Shown here in pieces: positions 45,132 to 55,787 of a stretch of 64,000 bases of DNA (position 1 is its first letter; each line of letters opens with the position of its first letter). Where the stretch lies: positions 26,723,896 through 26,787,895 of the forward strand of contig OW028580.1 of assembly GCA_932294295.1 (NCBI GenBank). Reading direction: 5' to 3'. The notes under the pieces were generated by a model. It had not been told where the DNA came from. It saw only the letters and a program-made list of their open reading frames with translations, and did no database searches. A program made the translations under genes and the position numbers. This stretch comes from Alitta virens. Its lineage: Eukaryota > Annelida > Polychaeta > Phyllodocida > Nereididae.

Positions 45132-46109
45132 ATATTGACAGAGATGTCAGTTCTAACCATCATTCTACGTAAAAGTACATAATGCATTCCTAACAGGTTT
45201 CTTATTAGTCAAAATTATTTAAAGAGAATTGATAGTCTATAAACTGACCCACAGTGTATTTGTTTCACCAGTTGTTTGGTGTTATTAGTTACAACTGGGA
45301 AAGCATCTTATTTAAAAGTGCAATATATTGCATATACACACATGCTAATTCTGACATATACACGAGTGTGCTAGTAATGCCACATACACACGTGCTAGTA
45401 AACTCATATACACGAGTGGGGTGCAAGATTTGGCACATACAGTCTTCCACTCGTGAATGCAATATCTCGCAATATATATATATGGATGCCGGTGGTCATC
45501 CTTGAACAGAATTTGATTGGTTTTAACCATGACCATCAATACTGATATTGAACTGGTCACAAAACCTCAATTTGTGGAAAATGGTAGAGTTGAAGTGTAA
45601 GGAAGACCGGTGTGTCACCAAAACCTCATAAGTATTGCATTTAACTAAAAAAAATGGTAAGGAAATGTTCATGAGGTCAAGTCTCAGCATATTCTTGCAA
45701 TAGATATATCATGTACAGTGGTACTTGTAAGAGGTGGACAATCATTGAAATCTGAGCGTCCGAAAAATTTCACTTTTTCTTTTTGCGAAGGATCTGGCCT
45801 GGAACACTTGTGCATAGGTTTCAGTGTTAGGAGGTTGGCTTTGCTCAGTTGAAGGTTGTGGGTTTGGTTTCCGATCCAGGTACTCTATTGAGCTTCATGT
45901 CTGCTGGAAATCAATCACATTCTCGAGATGTTGAATTGATGTTGTCTAGCATGATAAAACTCACACCTGTTCTAATATTTGCCAACAAGACTTTACTGTT
46001 TATGCTAACACATACTATAAACGTTTTGTTGCAACATTGTCCATTTTTCCTTACTCTAGTCTTTACAAAGCACAACGCATCGGAAAGTCATTGAAAAATA
46101 CAATATGTG

Positions 46110-46299
46110 ACACAATCACGGCTCTTCCAGCTACCGGGCCCGAGTTTCCCGGCTTGGCCACGGGTCCCAAGAGTCACCCAGCGGGTACTGCCGGGTATCC
46201 ACGGGTAGCCGTCGGGTTGGAGCCGGGAAGCGAGTTATGTCACCGTTATGTAATACTACGGGTTCACTACAGCAAAACCGACTAAGTTTGAAAGGGGCT
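46110..46299. mobile_element. Harbinger-like MITE half, abutting the next copy
   Basis: It shares the GGCTTGGCCACGGGTCC, GGGTATCCACGGGTAGCCG and TACTACGGGTTCACTAC blocks with the family and ends AAAGGGGCT next to TTA (46300-46302). Confidence 0.6.
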
Positions 46300-46302
46300 T
46301 TA

Positions 46303-46610
46303 AGCCCCTGTCACACTAGGCTGTTTTAGCCGTAGTGAACCCTTAGAGTGACGTAACGGTTATGTAACAGCTTTTTCCGCCGGGTTGGCGACAGATTCTG
46401 GCAGCAAAAAGGGGCAGGGCAGCACCTGCCGGGTTCTACGGGGGACCCGCCGGGTTCTACGGGTTACCCGCCGGGTTCTATGGGTTACCCGCCGGCTTCC
46501 ACGGGTTACCACCGGGTACGGCCAATTAGTTGACGGCTTCCAGGGGTAGCCCGGCGGCTTTTTGCTACCAGCGTCAGTGTAGGCAGGGAGGGGGAGTTGT
46601 ATATACTAGT
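46303..46610. mobile_element. GC-rich Harbinger-like MITE, opposite orientation
   Basis: It starts AGCCCCTGTCACACTAGGC right after the shared TTA. Repeated CCGCCGGGTTCTACGGG units follow. It ends with CTACCAGCGTCAGTGTAGGCAGGGAGGGGG, the inverted counterpart of the left edge of the 10.04-kb copy. Confidence 0.6.
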
Positions 46611-46700
46611 CCGATTTTCAAATAATACTGGATTGTAGTTTAGTTCATACACTGCCCCATACGTGTTTTTGGATCGAAAATAGACCCAATATTAAGCGAG
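46605..46700 (-). repeat. Dispersed repeat copy
   Basis: The minus-strand copy of the 9.6-10.0 kb repeat (TAGTCCGATTTTC, GGATCGAAAATAGACCCAAT, AATATTAAGCGAGATAT). A CTAT microsatellite follows at 46741-46800. Confidence 0.6.
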
Positions 46701-46800
46701 ATATTCTATATTATATAATAAGCATACAAATCTATCTGTCACTCTAAACTATCTACATATCTACATATCTATCTATCTATCTACATATCTATCTATCTAA

Positions 46801-48411
46801 CCATCTACATTAAAGAAGAGCGATTAATGTTTGGGGTGTTTTTTACAAGAATATTCTTGTTTTTGCTTAGTATACTCCATTAATTTTCCTCACCTTATCT
46901 ATTATATAAATTTTATTTGACGAGAATCGGACTATATACAATTCATTATGACCTTTATACTAAATGAAAATTGACACTCAGATATGTGTGATGTTCAAAG
47001 TGGCTTCTTTTTAATTGTGAATTGAATAGGACATGACATTAAGCCTGTAATCCAGGTTAATTGCAATTGACTAATGACAATTAACCTTAGTGAATGACTT
47101 CTTTACATTTGGCTAATAAGGTAAGCTCCTTTAGTTGTGTGCTAGAACATTTAATCAAGCTATGCTGCTGGTAATCATATGCTTGAAGAACTTAATATTA
47201 TTTGTACTTTTTTAATTCTCAATAGAGTGACTAGAAAGCCCATGAACTGAACTAACACTTTTACGATCCTCATATATTGTAATGTGCTTAATATCTAAAT
47301 AATGCAAGCATGTGTTTCTGATTCCATGTCATTGTAAGCATAGTATTAGTTACAATTATAAAAAGGTTCATTCGTTTTGTAAACTTCTTTACGATTTTAT
47401 AATTTCATTGCTTTTTACCTTATTAATTGTATCTCTGTATCTTTATCATTATTTTCCCTCAAAGGGTGGCCCCATACAATTTTCATGAAATATTAATTAA
47501 AGTAATTATAACTCGAGTTATGAAGCACGTTCGTTTATTATACATCTACAATGCCACACAATCAATATATTTATCATATGTTATTTGATCAGACTTTAGT
47601 GAGTGGGTGATTTTACAATTAGCGATTTATTCGAGACAAAGGACAATGGACACTCCGAATCACATCTCATATTTCGATAAAAATACACAACAATTAAAGG
47701 CTGTTTTATAACCAATATATGTTATTGGAGTATAAATGAACAGGTTTTCATTTTTTTGTGAAAATATTAACCTGTCCTTTATTATATATAATACATAATT
47801 AAACTTTAATATAATACATAATTTAAAAAAATTTTTTGCTATTCATCAATACTCTGACTAATAATTTAGGGATTTGGTTGTATTTGGACAAATATGAAAA
47901 CAAATTAAGTGCAAAGGATGTCATGGACTAGTAGTTAATCAAAACCTGCAAATCATAGAACAGCAATGCCCTTTGACATGACGCATCAGTATGGTGGGTT
48001 AAGTATTATAAGATGTGGACACAACCTGTTTCCATGGCAACCATTTAAAAAAATCAAATGAAATCACATAAACCATTATATCTCCCTTAATTTTACCACT
48101 ATATTAAAAGTTAGACCTGAAACTGGTTGCATTAGTATAGGGCTATATTTTCAATACATAATTTTGAAAAATCAAAATTTAATTAGCATATTATCAAATA
48201 TGGAAATGTAACAAATTTTTTGTAAGAATTGGCTAGTTTTGCCACAAAATATATTGGACAAAGTTTCATAGAATTGTCATCAAAAAATAATTTGAAATAC
48301 ATTTTTTTATACACTTAAGTGAATTGAATTACTTATGTTATGATAGCTCATGTCTTACAATGTTATCATTGTTTTATTTTCATTTTTTATTGATTGTTTT
48401 ATATACTTTAA
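46801..48411. other. No gene recognised
   Basis: AT-rich sequence. No supported coding, RNA or repeat structure. Confidence 0.4.
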
Positions 48412-48610
48412 AAGGCTGCTGCTCCCCTAATATTAGTTTGATTTTCGTCAAGTAAAGACTGAATTGTAGTATAGTTCATACGGATTCCATATGTATTTTT
48501 GGATCGAAAATAGACCAAATATTAAGCGAGATATTTGTATGAGAAGGCAGCTAGGTTGGCGGAGGCAAACAGTGGTGCTCCCGCAAACGTCCGCGCCTGG
48601 ACTGTATCAA
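48412..48610 (-). repeat. Dispersed repeat copy, fullest version
   Basis: Reverse-complement match to 9598-9780, including GGCTGCTGCTCCCCTAATATTAG, the AATATTAAGCGAGATATT block and GGCAGCTAGGTTGGCGGAGG..GTCCGCGCC. Confidence 0.65.
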
Positions 48611-49453
48611 TACAGTCTATAGATGTGAAGAATGTTGCAAATGAACTAATTAGAAAAAAAACGCATTGTTCTATCATGTATAGAAGCCAAGTAATTGCAA
48701 GTTGAAGTTTTGCATTGTCAAACATCTTCAGGTGAGTTAAAGATCACACAGTACAGCAATGGCACAAGATGCTGGTAGTTGTGATGGAACTGGGTAAGCT
48801 AATGGTGGTGAACCACAGGTACATCCAACCACACATTGTGGCCAAATGACAGATGAAACTGGATGACACATCTATCTTAAGAAGTAGATGGTGGAAAGCT
48901 TTTCTGTAAACTCTTGCTAACAGTGTCACTTTCAGTTTTAATTCTTGCACAGTATTCATAATATACAGATACTGAATATTTTAAACCAAGATGAAAATAT
49001 TGTGATATGAAAGTTGACAAAACAACATGCTCTTGTAATTGGCTAAATAAGCAAAACTACAAAATCAAGGTTAAGGAAAAGCCAAGCTTATTTAAAAGTT
49101 CAATATAGAAATATGATGTACAGTAGAAGAATCCACTCTACTGGAAACACTTAAAATCCCAGAATGAACTGATACAATTTGCTTGACAAGCAATATTACT
49201 CAGTCTTTTGAAGTGCCTCTGCCATGTTATATTTTCAATTGGTTGTAGATGTAAGCTGTGAAAAATCATTGAATATCTTCGTCCAACTCTAATTCTTTAC
49301 AAAACACTGTGACAGTAACCTACATTTTAGGATAATACCTGTTGGTCAGAATTGCTTGAACAACATCAGTCCAAGTAAAAAAAAAAGCTCCTACCTACGG
49401 CCCTGTTGATTTTTTTAGATTTTGCACCACACCTGTTGTGTGGTCAATCGGAA

Positions 49454-50346
49454 CTTGGAGGAATTAGAGAAGGAGAGGCACTCAGAATTTGCAACATAAG
49501 CATGCGGTAATGAAAGTCCGTCATTCCTCAGATTTCACAGGTCTAAGGTGGAGTTTGACTTTGAAATCGTCATTTTAAGCAATTAAGAACCAGGCCAATA
49601 AAAATTCTTTCATGTACAATCAGTGTCGCGCTGGCCCAGCCTGGCTGGGGGGAGGCAGTGGTCCTTTATGTTGAATAAAATAATTAATATGAACTATACT
49701 CAGCAGAAATGGTACTGTTTAGATATTTACCCAATTAAATGTATCTATTTCATTACCACAAAAGCCAGTTTTGTGTTCTACTATTAGATTCTTCTTTGGT
49801 GAAAATCAAAGCATTTTTGGTGGGGGTATAGTTAATTGAAAATAAATGAGAAAGATTTAGGAATTTGTTATTAAAACCGTCATTACATAAAACCCACAAA
49901 TACCCACACAATGCAATTATGCTTAGATTAAACTAAATATTCTGGCCATCAAAATGATATAACCTACATTCACAGCTTCCTGTGGCATGTCTGCTTAATA
50001 TTAGAATAAACACAAAAAATACTAATGACATTAATCCAGCTATATCTTAATAACTAAGCATCTAAGTGAATTCAAATTTAAGTGTATTATCCACAAGATT
50101 GTTGTCTTCCTAATGTCATAATCAGTATGTATTTTTTAGCTCTTTTGTACTCAGAATAACCAAATTATGTGTATCATGCATTACAAATGAATTTGTGAAA
50201 ACGGATAAATTTCTATATTCCATGCTTATTGTTGCACAATTGCCCCCCAATTAGGGGCGGTTCCTTTAGGTCATTAAGCTTTTTGCGCGACGGTGATTCA
50301 ACCTTTGATGTACCTAAGTGTCCTCTCCTTCTCTAATTCCTCCAAG
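49454..50346. mobile_element. Non-autonomous DNA transposon, 25-bp TIR, 7-bp target duplication
   Basis: Perfect 25-bp inverted ends start CTTGGAGGAATTAGAGAAGG. The direct repeat ATCGGAA flanks it at 49447-49453 and 50347-50353. Copies A (near 1085) and B (near 15490) have the continuous, uninserted sequence. The inside has no ORF. A 7-bp duplication does not fit hAT (8) or Harbinger (3), so I leave the superfamily open. Confidence 0.85.
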
Positions 50347-50584
50347 ATCGGAAGTACAAATAGGCATCCAAGCTTCAAATTGTTAATGAGATTTTTAAAT
50401 AATTCAATGATTGTTGCTAATAAAAAAAGCATTCTCATGAAATGGAATAATTAATAGTTAATGATAGGTGTTTTGTATTTAAAAGATCATTGCTTATTGA
50501 TAAACGTTTAGCAAATAATTATCTCGAAGATAATTCAATTGATTCTTTTTAATTACCTTAATGACTGGCTTGTCCTGATGTTGG

Positions 50585-50592
50585 TATATAAA
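50585..50592 (+). promoter_or_regulatory. TATA box of the broken Ser-Gly-Tyr copy C
   Basis: TATATAAA 69 bases before the ATG, in the block conserved with genes A and B. Confidence 0.7.
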
Positions 50593-50660
50593 CCAGGATG
50601 AGGTCTAAAACAAAACAGCAGAATTTTGTTTTCTGTGTCTAACAACAGTCCTCAGGCAAT

Positions 50661-52135
50661 ATGAAGAAATTTATGAAGTTTCTCTGCCTAATGGCACTTG
50701 CTATTGACATAGAAAGTGCAACAATCAAGTCTGGCAATGGCTATGCAGTAGAGAAGAGGGATGCTTCTGATTATGGAAGCAGCTCATATTATGGAAGCAG
50801 CTCATATTATGGAAGTGGCTCCAGCTATGGAAGTGGCTCGTACTATGGAAGTGGATCCAGCTATGGAAGTGGCTCTTACTACAGTGGCAGTCATTCTGGG
50901 GTAAAGAAAAGGGATGCTTCCCATTATGGAAGTGCTTCCAGCTATATAAGTGGCTCATATTATGGAAGCAGCTCATATTATGGAAGTGGCTCTAGCTATG
51001 GAAGTGACCCGTACTATGGTAGTGGATCCAGCTATGGCAGCGGTTCTTACTATGGAAGCAGCTCACTCTACGGAAGTGGTTGTTACCACAGTGGAAGTCA
51101 CTCTGGGGTGAAGAAAAGGGATGCTTCCTATTTGGAAGTGTCTCCAGCTATGGAAGTGTTTCCAGCTATATAAGTGGCTCATATTATGGAAGCAGCTCAT
51201 CTTATGGAAGTGGCTCAAGCTATGGAAGTGACTCATACTATGCAAGTGGATCCAGCTATGGAAGTGGTTATTACTATGGAAGCAGATCACTCTACGGAAG
51301 TGGTTGTTACCACAGTGGAAGTCACTCTGGGGTGAAGAAAAGGGATGCTTCCCATTATGAAAGTGCTTCAAGCTTTATGAGTGGTCCATATTACGGGAGC
51401 AACTCCTATTATGGAAGTGGCTTCAGCTATGGAAGCGGCTCATACTATGGAAGTGACTCCAGCTATTGAAGTGACTCATACTATGGAACTGGATCCAGCT
51501 ATGGAAGTAGCTCTTACTACAATGGAAGTCACTCTGGGGTAAAGAAAAGGGATGCTTCCTATTATGGAAGTGTTTCCAGCTATATAAGTGGCTCATTTTA
51601 TGGAAGCAGCTCATCTTATGGAAGTGCTTCCAGCTATGGAAGTGGCTCATACTATGGAAGCAGCTCATATTATGGAAGCAGCTCATTTTATGGAAGTGGC
51701 TCCAGCTATGGAAGTGACTCATACTATGGAAGTGGATTCAGCTATGGAAGCGGCTCATATTATGGAAGTGGCTCCAGCTATGGAAGTGACTCATACTATG
51801 GAAGTGGATCCAGCTATGGAAGTGGGTCTTACTACAGTGGAAGTCACTCTGGGGTAAAGAAAAGGGATGCTTTCTATTATGGAAGTGTTTTCAGCTATGG
51901 AAGTGTTTCCAGCTATATAAGTGGCTCATTCTATGGAAGCAGCTTATATTATGGAAGTGGCTCCAGCTATGGAAGTGACCTGTACTATGGTAGTGGATCC
52001 AGCTATGGCAGTAGCTCATACTATGGATGCAGCTCAAATTATGTAAGTGGCTCCAGTTATGGAAGTGTCACCAGCTATGGAAGTGTCCCCAGCTATGGAA
52101 GTGGCTCCAGCTATGGAAGTGGCTCCAGCAATTGA
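50661..52135 (+). pseudogene. Ser-Gly-Tyr repeat precursor, copy C, broken
   Basis: Signal peptide, pro-region (VEKR/DAS) and first repeats are intact for about 157 residues. A one-base deletion at about 51130-51136, compared with the same spacer in copy A, shifts the frame, and translation stops at 51171-51173. The original frame resumes as the ORF ending at 51469, where the codon for Gly in a TATGGA context has become TGA (51467-51469). After that the frame is open again to the normal terminator GSSN-stop at 52133-52135. GVKKRDAS spacers recur at about 50895-50925, 51103-51123, 51329-51349 and 51537-51557, with a KKRDAF variant near 51857. Cys appears in GCYHSGSHSG spacers, unlike genes A and B. 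Promoter and poly(A) signal are intact, so a transcript may still be made. Confidence 0.8.
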
Positions 52136-52237
52136 AGTAATTCTGGCTATCGAAGTGCTTACTATTATGGAACTGGTTCCAGATAAGACAGCAATTCATG
52201 TCATATTCCTATGATTTGTGAGACACATTTCTTGAGA

Positions 52238-52243
52238 AATAAA
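52238..52243 (+). promoter_or_regulatory. Poly(A) signal of copy C
   Basis: AATAAA in the same conserved block as in copies A and B. Confidence 0.6.
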
Positions 52244-52519
52244 TATGATGCATCAGCTTAACTGCTTATTTTATGGCTGGCTTAGTTGCTATTAGATCCT
52301 TTTTTGATTCAGGCCCACTGTAGAAGAAAATCAAGTCACACCAAGGTAATATGAATAAAAAATTTTATCGGGAGCCTTAAATACAGTTCTTATTAAATTC
52401 AATCTTTCCTCCTCATGATATTAATGGTAAGAAATAACCTAAAAGGTACAATTCTTTTGCCATACGTCAATTATTTAATTTAATTTTTGGGCATCTTCAA
52501 GCAAGCTGCTGGTGTTGCT

Positions 52520-52650
52520 GGTGCTGCTGGTGCTGCTGCTGGGGTTGCTGCTGGGGTTGCTGCCGCTGGACTTTGGCTCTCTGAATGTTTCTTTTGAGTT
52601 GGATGAACATTGGCCGCAGTTGCGCGTGGAGCTCATCAAACGATTCCGGG
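52520..52650 (-). pseudogene. Gln-rich coding-like tail beyond the hairpin
   Basis: The minus strand reads ESFDELHAQLRPMFIQLKRN, then a QRQQPQQQP..HQQHQQ tail before a stop near 52507. It lies directly downstream of the next gene, in another frame and separated by the hairpin. It may be the original C-terminus, displaced by that rearrangement. No family recognised. Confidence 0.35.
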
Positions 52651-52670
52651 TTGAGCGTCAAACACTCCTT

Positions 52671-52740
52671 CTAGCAGAGCTGGCATATATCTAGACATAG
52701 TATTTACATACTATGTCTAGATATATGCCAGCTCTGCTGG
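52671..52740. repeat. Hairpin palindrome, 32-nt arms, 6-nt loop
   Basis: Arms 52671-52702 and 52709-52740 are inverted copies with one mismatch (CAGAGCTGGCATATATCTAG / CTAGATATATGCCAGCTCTG), loop TTTACA. It overlaps the 3' end of the minus-strand gene. Confidence 0.9.
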
Positions 52741-53423
52741 AAGGGGCCTGTGCAGTAACCGACATCCTGTTCATCACTGGCTGGCAGGAACAGCTTTTCT
52801 TGTTTTCTCCGACCAGCAGTTGAAGGTACATTACCAGCAGATGCAGCAGTAGAACGAGCAGGCAAAGGAGCTCCAGAACGAGCAGGCGAAGGAGATGCAG
52901 AACAATCAGGCGAAGGAGCTGCTGAACGATCAGGCGAAGGAGCAGGCGAAGTAGCAGGCGAAGGAGCAGGTGAAAGAGCAGGTGAAGTAGCAGGAGCAGG
53001 CACAGGAGCAGGTGCAGGAGAAGGTGCAGGAGCACGAGAACAAGCAGTAGCATGAGCAGTAGCATGAGCACGAACAGGAGCACTAGCAGCAGTTGAGATC
53101 TGTGACTCATCAGTGCTGCCAGCATCTGATGATGACTTGGTAGCAATTCTCAAACGCTTCTTTGCGGGATGACTTTGAAGGTGCAGTCCGATTGCGGGCG
53201 ACTTTGAAGGTGCAGGTCGCTTTGCGGGCGTCTTTGAAGGTGCAGGCTTCTTGATCTTTTCCTTCACAGGAAGAGCACTCTTATTATTCTTCTTCTCTGA
53301 TGCTGAAGATGCATCCTCATCGCTTGGTCGATAAGAGGAAGAAGCCATAGAGGAAGGCAACTTTTCTGCATCCTCAGTATGAAGTGCAGGGTTCCTGGTA
53401 ATCCTAGTCTTTTTCATCGGCAT
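52704..53423 (-). CDS. Ser/Pro/Ala-rich basic protein, unknown function
   Basis: A 239-residue ORF. The N-terminal half is Ser/Lys-rich with repeated PAPSKTPAKRPAPSKSPA and an AKKRLR patch that could be a nuclear signal. Residues from about 120 to 195 are SPAP/SPAT-type low-complexity repeats. A less biased C-terminus, with RRKQEKLFLPASDEQ, follows. A TATA box lies 82 bases upstream. The last residues (WHISRHSM) are encoded inside a perfect hairpin, so the C-terminus may be secondary. The low-complexity part looks disordered. I do not recognise a family. Histone H1-like or chromatin-associated proteins have similar composition, but that is a weak guess. Confidence 0.5.
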   Translation of the reverse strand: MPMKKTRITRNPALHTEDAEKLPSSMASSSYRPSDEDASSASEKKNNKSALPVKEKIKKPAPSKTPAKRPAPSKSPAIGLHLQSHPAKKRLRIATKSSSDAGSTDESQISTAASAPVRAHATAHATACSRAPAPSPAPAPVPAPATSPALSPAPSPATSPAPSPDRSAAPSPDCSASPSPARSGAPLPARSTAASAGNVPSTAGRRKQEKLFLPASDEQDVGYCTGPFQQSWHISRHSM

Positions 53424-53504
53424 GAAAAAAATTTCTTAAACGGTGTATTTGTCTTCGCTGTATGATAGCAAGATGCTGAATGATCTCTTAACCACTGGTC
53501 AATC

Positions 53505-53512
53505 TTTATATA
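53505..53512 (-). promoter_or_regulatory. TATA box of the Ser/Pro/Ala-rich gene
   Basis: TTTATATA on plus reads TATATAAA on minus, 82 bases upstream of the ATG. Confidence 0.55.
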
Positions 53513-53524
53513 CTGCCTGGATAG

Positions 53525-54200
53525 CGTACCCCACTGTGATGACATAATAAACCCAGATCGCATTGCATCACTACCAATTAGTTCAAGCGTATTGGATCAA
53601 CATGCGTAACCCAATGAGTCTCAATTGAGAGCCGTCGAGTTAACCCTAGAACTGGACAAACTCGACGGCTAAATTATAAAGCCCCTGGAAAGCTTACCCC
53701 ACTGTGATGACATATGAAAACCTGGATGGCATTGCGTCATTATGCTTATTGCGACTTAAACCCTAGTAGTGCGACTTAAAAGCCGTTGTTTAGACCGTGG
53801 CACCTGACTCAACAGTGCCACCCGACTCGACCGTGACACCCGACTAACTCGACGGGTTACTTATGGAAGCCGTTCAAGTCAATCCTACTACTCATCGACT
53901 TACCCCTAGTACCCCTCAACAAGCCGTCAGATTTACTAGGACTAAAATTAGGGACAGATAACTCGCCGACTTCGACGGGTAATCCGCCGACTTCGACGGG
54001 TTTATGACGGGTTTTCGGACACATGACATACCTGGCTACCGGCTCCGAAACACCGTGTTGGCCCCGAGTCCCAGGAGTGACTCGACAGGTATCGCCAGAT
54101 ATCGACAGGTAGCCGTGGGATTGGAGCCCGGAAGCGCGTTGCGTAACCTATACATCATACTACGGGTTCACTACGGCAAAACCAGCTATGTGAGATGGGG
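53525..54200. mobile_element. Harbinger-like MITE with internal direct repeats
   Basis: The right end GCAAAACCAGCTATGTGAGATGGGG matches the family terminus. The CCCCTCAACAAGCCG, AAATTAGGGAC, CGACTTCGACGGG and TACGGGTTCACTACGGC blocks match the 10-kb copy. Within the left part, TACCCCACTGTGATGACATA is repeated at about 53527 and 53696. The left edge is unclear and may overlap the promoter of the neighbouring gene. Confidence 0.5.
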
Positions 54201-54995
54201 TATATGCATATGTTGCTACAAAGCACACTTCATATATATGTAAGTCCATTTTCAGTGAAGTTGACCAGTATGATTAAAATAATTACGATGACATCACATT
54301 GACAATGCAAACAATAGTCATTTAGTAATGTCACAAAACTGAACATTAAGTCAATCATACTGAAATGGAGGTCATGTGTATTATGTGGTGGTTGAGACAT
54401 GTAATTATTCTATTACTTTACAAATTTAATGCAATATACATATTAACTGCCACATGACAAATGTGTTATGACTGTATTGATTAATCTGGATGATTGTTAG
54501 AAACCTTTAGCTAATAAATATATATGTAATGAGTTCTTAATCCTGTGTCATAAAACTGTAACATAAACTTACTTACAAAATCTGGGCTAAATAATTCATA
54601 AATCATATAATTACAATATAAATGTTCACACACGTATTAATGGGATTATTATAATTTCATAGAATCACAATTTTGCATTATACACCTGATTTTCAGGGAA
54701 TCTTGAGAAAATAATAATAAAAAAACTATATTGGATAATTACACCAACACAAAAGAAATAGAGCGAATAATAAAAGAAAAAATATATATATACATATTAG
54801 GTTATAAGAAGTGATGGATGAAGGAGATACTCAGAATACTGAGATTTTATCATTTAGATGTGAATATGAGTAATGTGCAACAAAGGCGGCTGGAGGCTGG
54901 TTGTATACATGTTCGACGTCCGTACCATTTGACAGCTTACATTATCAAAGCGAAATGTTTGCTAACCACGACGACTGGAGTGCATACCTTAGTGA
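54201..54995 (-). repeat. Inverted partner of the 28-29 kb repeat
   Basis: Reverse-complement match to 28000-29085 without the extra 290 bp. The MITE end at 54200 joins it directly. Confidence 0.75.
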
Positions 54996-55787
54996 AAAGT
55001 TTATCAAATTTTGTATGCAAATAAGGTCATTATTGATTTAGGAGTTAGGAAACAGACCTCATCACAAGCTGTGTATGGTGAGACTGGTAGATTTCCATTA
55101 CATGTACGACAACAGTTTAGAATGATCAAATATTGAATTAAACTAGAAAAACTGCCAGCTAATAATATTCTTAAAAAATTTTTAAATGAGCAAAAAGATA
55201 TGCACACTTCTGGTAATAATGCTTGGGTTGAGAAAATTATTCATATGCTCAATGAACACTATCCACAAAGAGACAATTTAGGACTTGTAAACAATGAGCT
55301 AGAATCCATTGCTAAAACGTTCAAATCTAAAATCTATGAGAAATGTCAGGAAACTATGCTAGCTGAAATCAATGACTCTACACTACAGACAAAACTGAGA
55401 ACTTATAAACTCATCAAGACTGATTACAGGCTAGAACCCTACCTTCTACTAAACCTTAGCAGAAAAATTTATAATAAAATAGCCAGATTTAGAGTAAGCT
55501 CACATAATTTACGAACTGAAGCAGGTAGACATGAAAACCCTATATTGCCAGCAGTTGAGAGATTATGCCTAAAATGCAATATGCATGTAATCGAAGATGA
55601 AAAACATTGTCTCATAGTATGCCCACATAACACACTTAGTCGTGAGGACCTCTTTAAAAAAGCTAATGATCACATAGAAAATTTTGAGCAACTAAACAAA
55701 GAAGACAAATTTAAGACCATCATGAAATCAGAAGAGCCTGAGTTGTTAAAAGCCCTTGAAAAATTTCTTGTAAATATTAATGCCTAA
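54990..55787 (+). pseudogene. LINE ORF2 C-terminal part, nearly open
   Basis: One frame from about 55035 reads LGVRKQTSSQAVYGETGRFP, then a single TGA near 55131, then 195 codons to 55787. The latter include YRLEPYLLLNLSRK, ARFRVSSHNLRTEAGRHENP and a Cys/His region RLCLKCNMHV...DEKHCLIVCP. The RFRxSSHNL..E.GR and CxxC..HxxxxC layout is the C-terminal zinc-like region of LINE ORF2 proteins. The lack of an upstream reverse transcriptase core shows 5' truncation, normal for LINEs. Confidence 0.75.

Larger units (their letters stand above)
48740..52505 (+). repeat. Segmental duplication, copy C
   Basis: Matches copies A (direct) and B (inverted) from about 250 bp further upstream than copy A down to the GGGCATCTT block at 52505, where a different sequence begins. 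It contains the 893-bp insertion at 49454-50346 and lacks the MITE of copy A. Confidence 0.8.

Noticed and set aside
44600..45480. Regulatory cluster of CACGTG (E-box) sites
   Set aside because: The motifs occur in short TG/CA-rich palindromic repeats, which explain their frequency.
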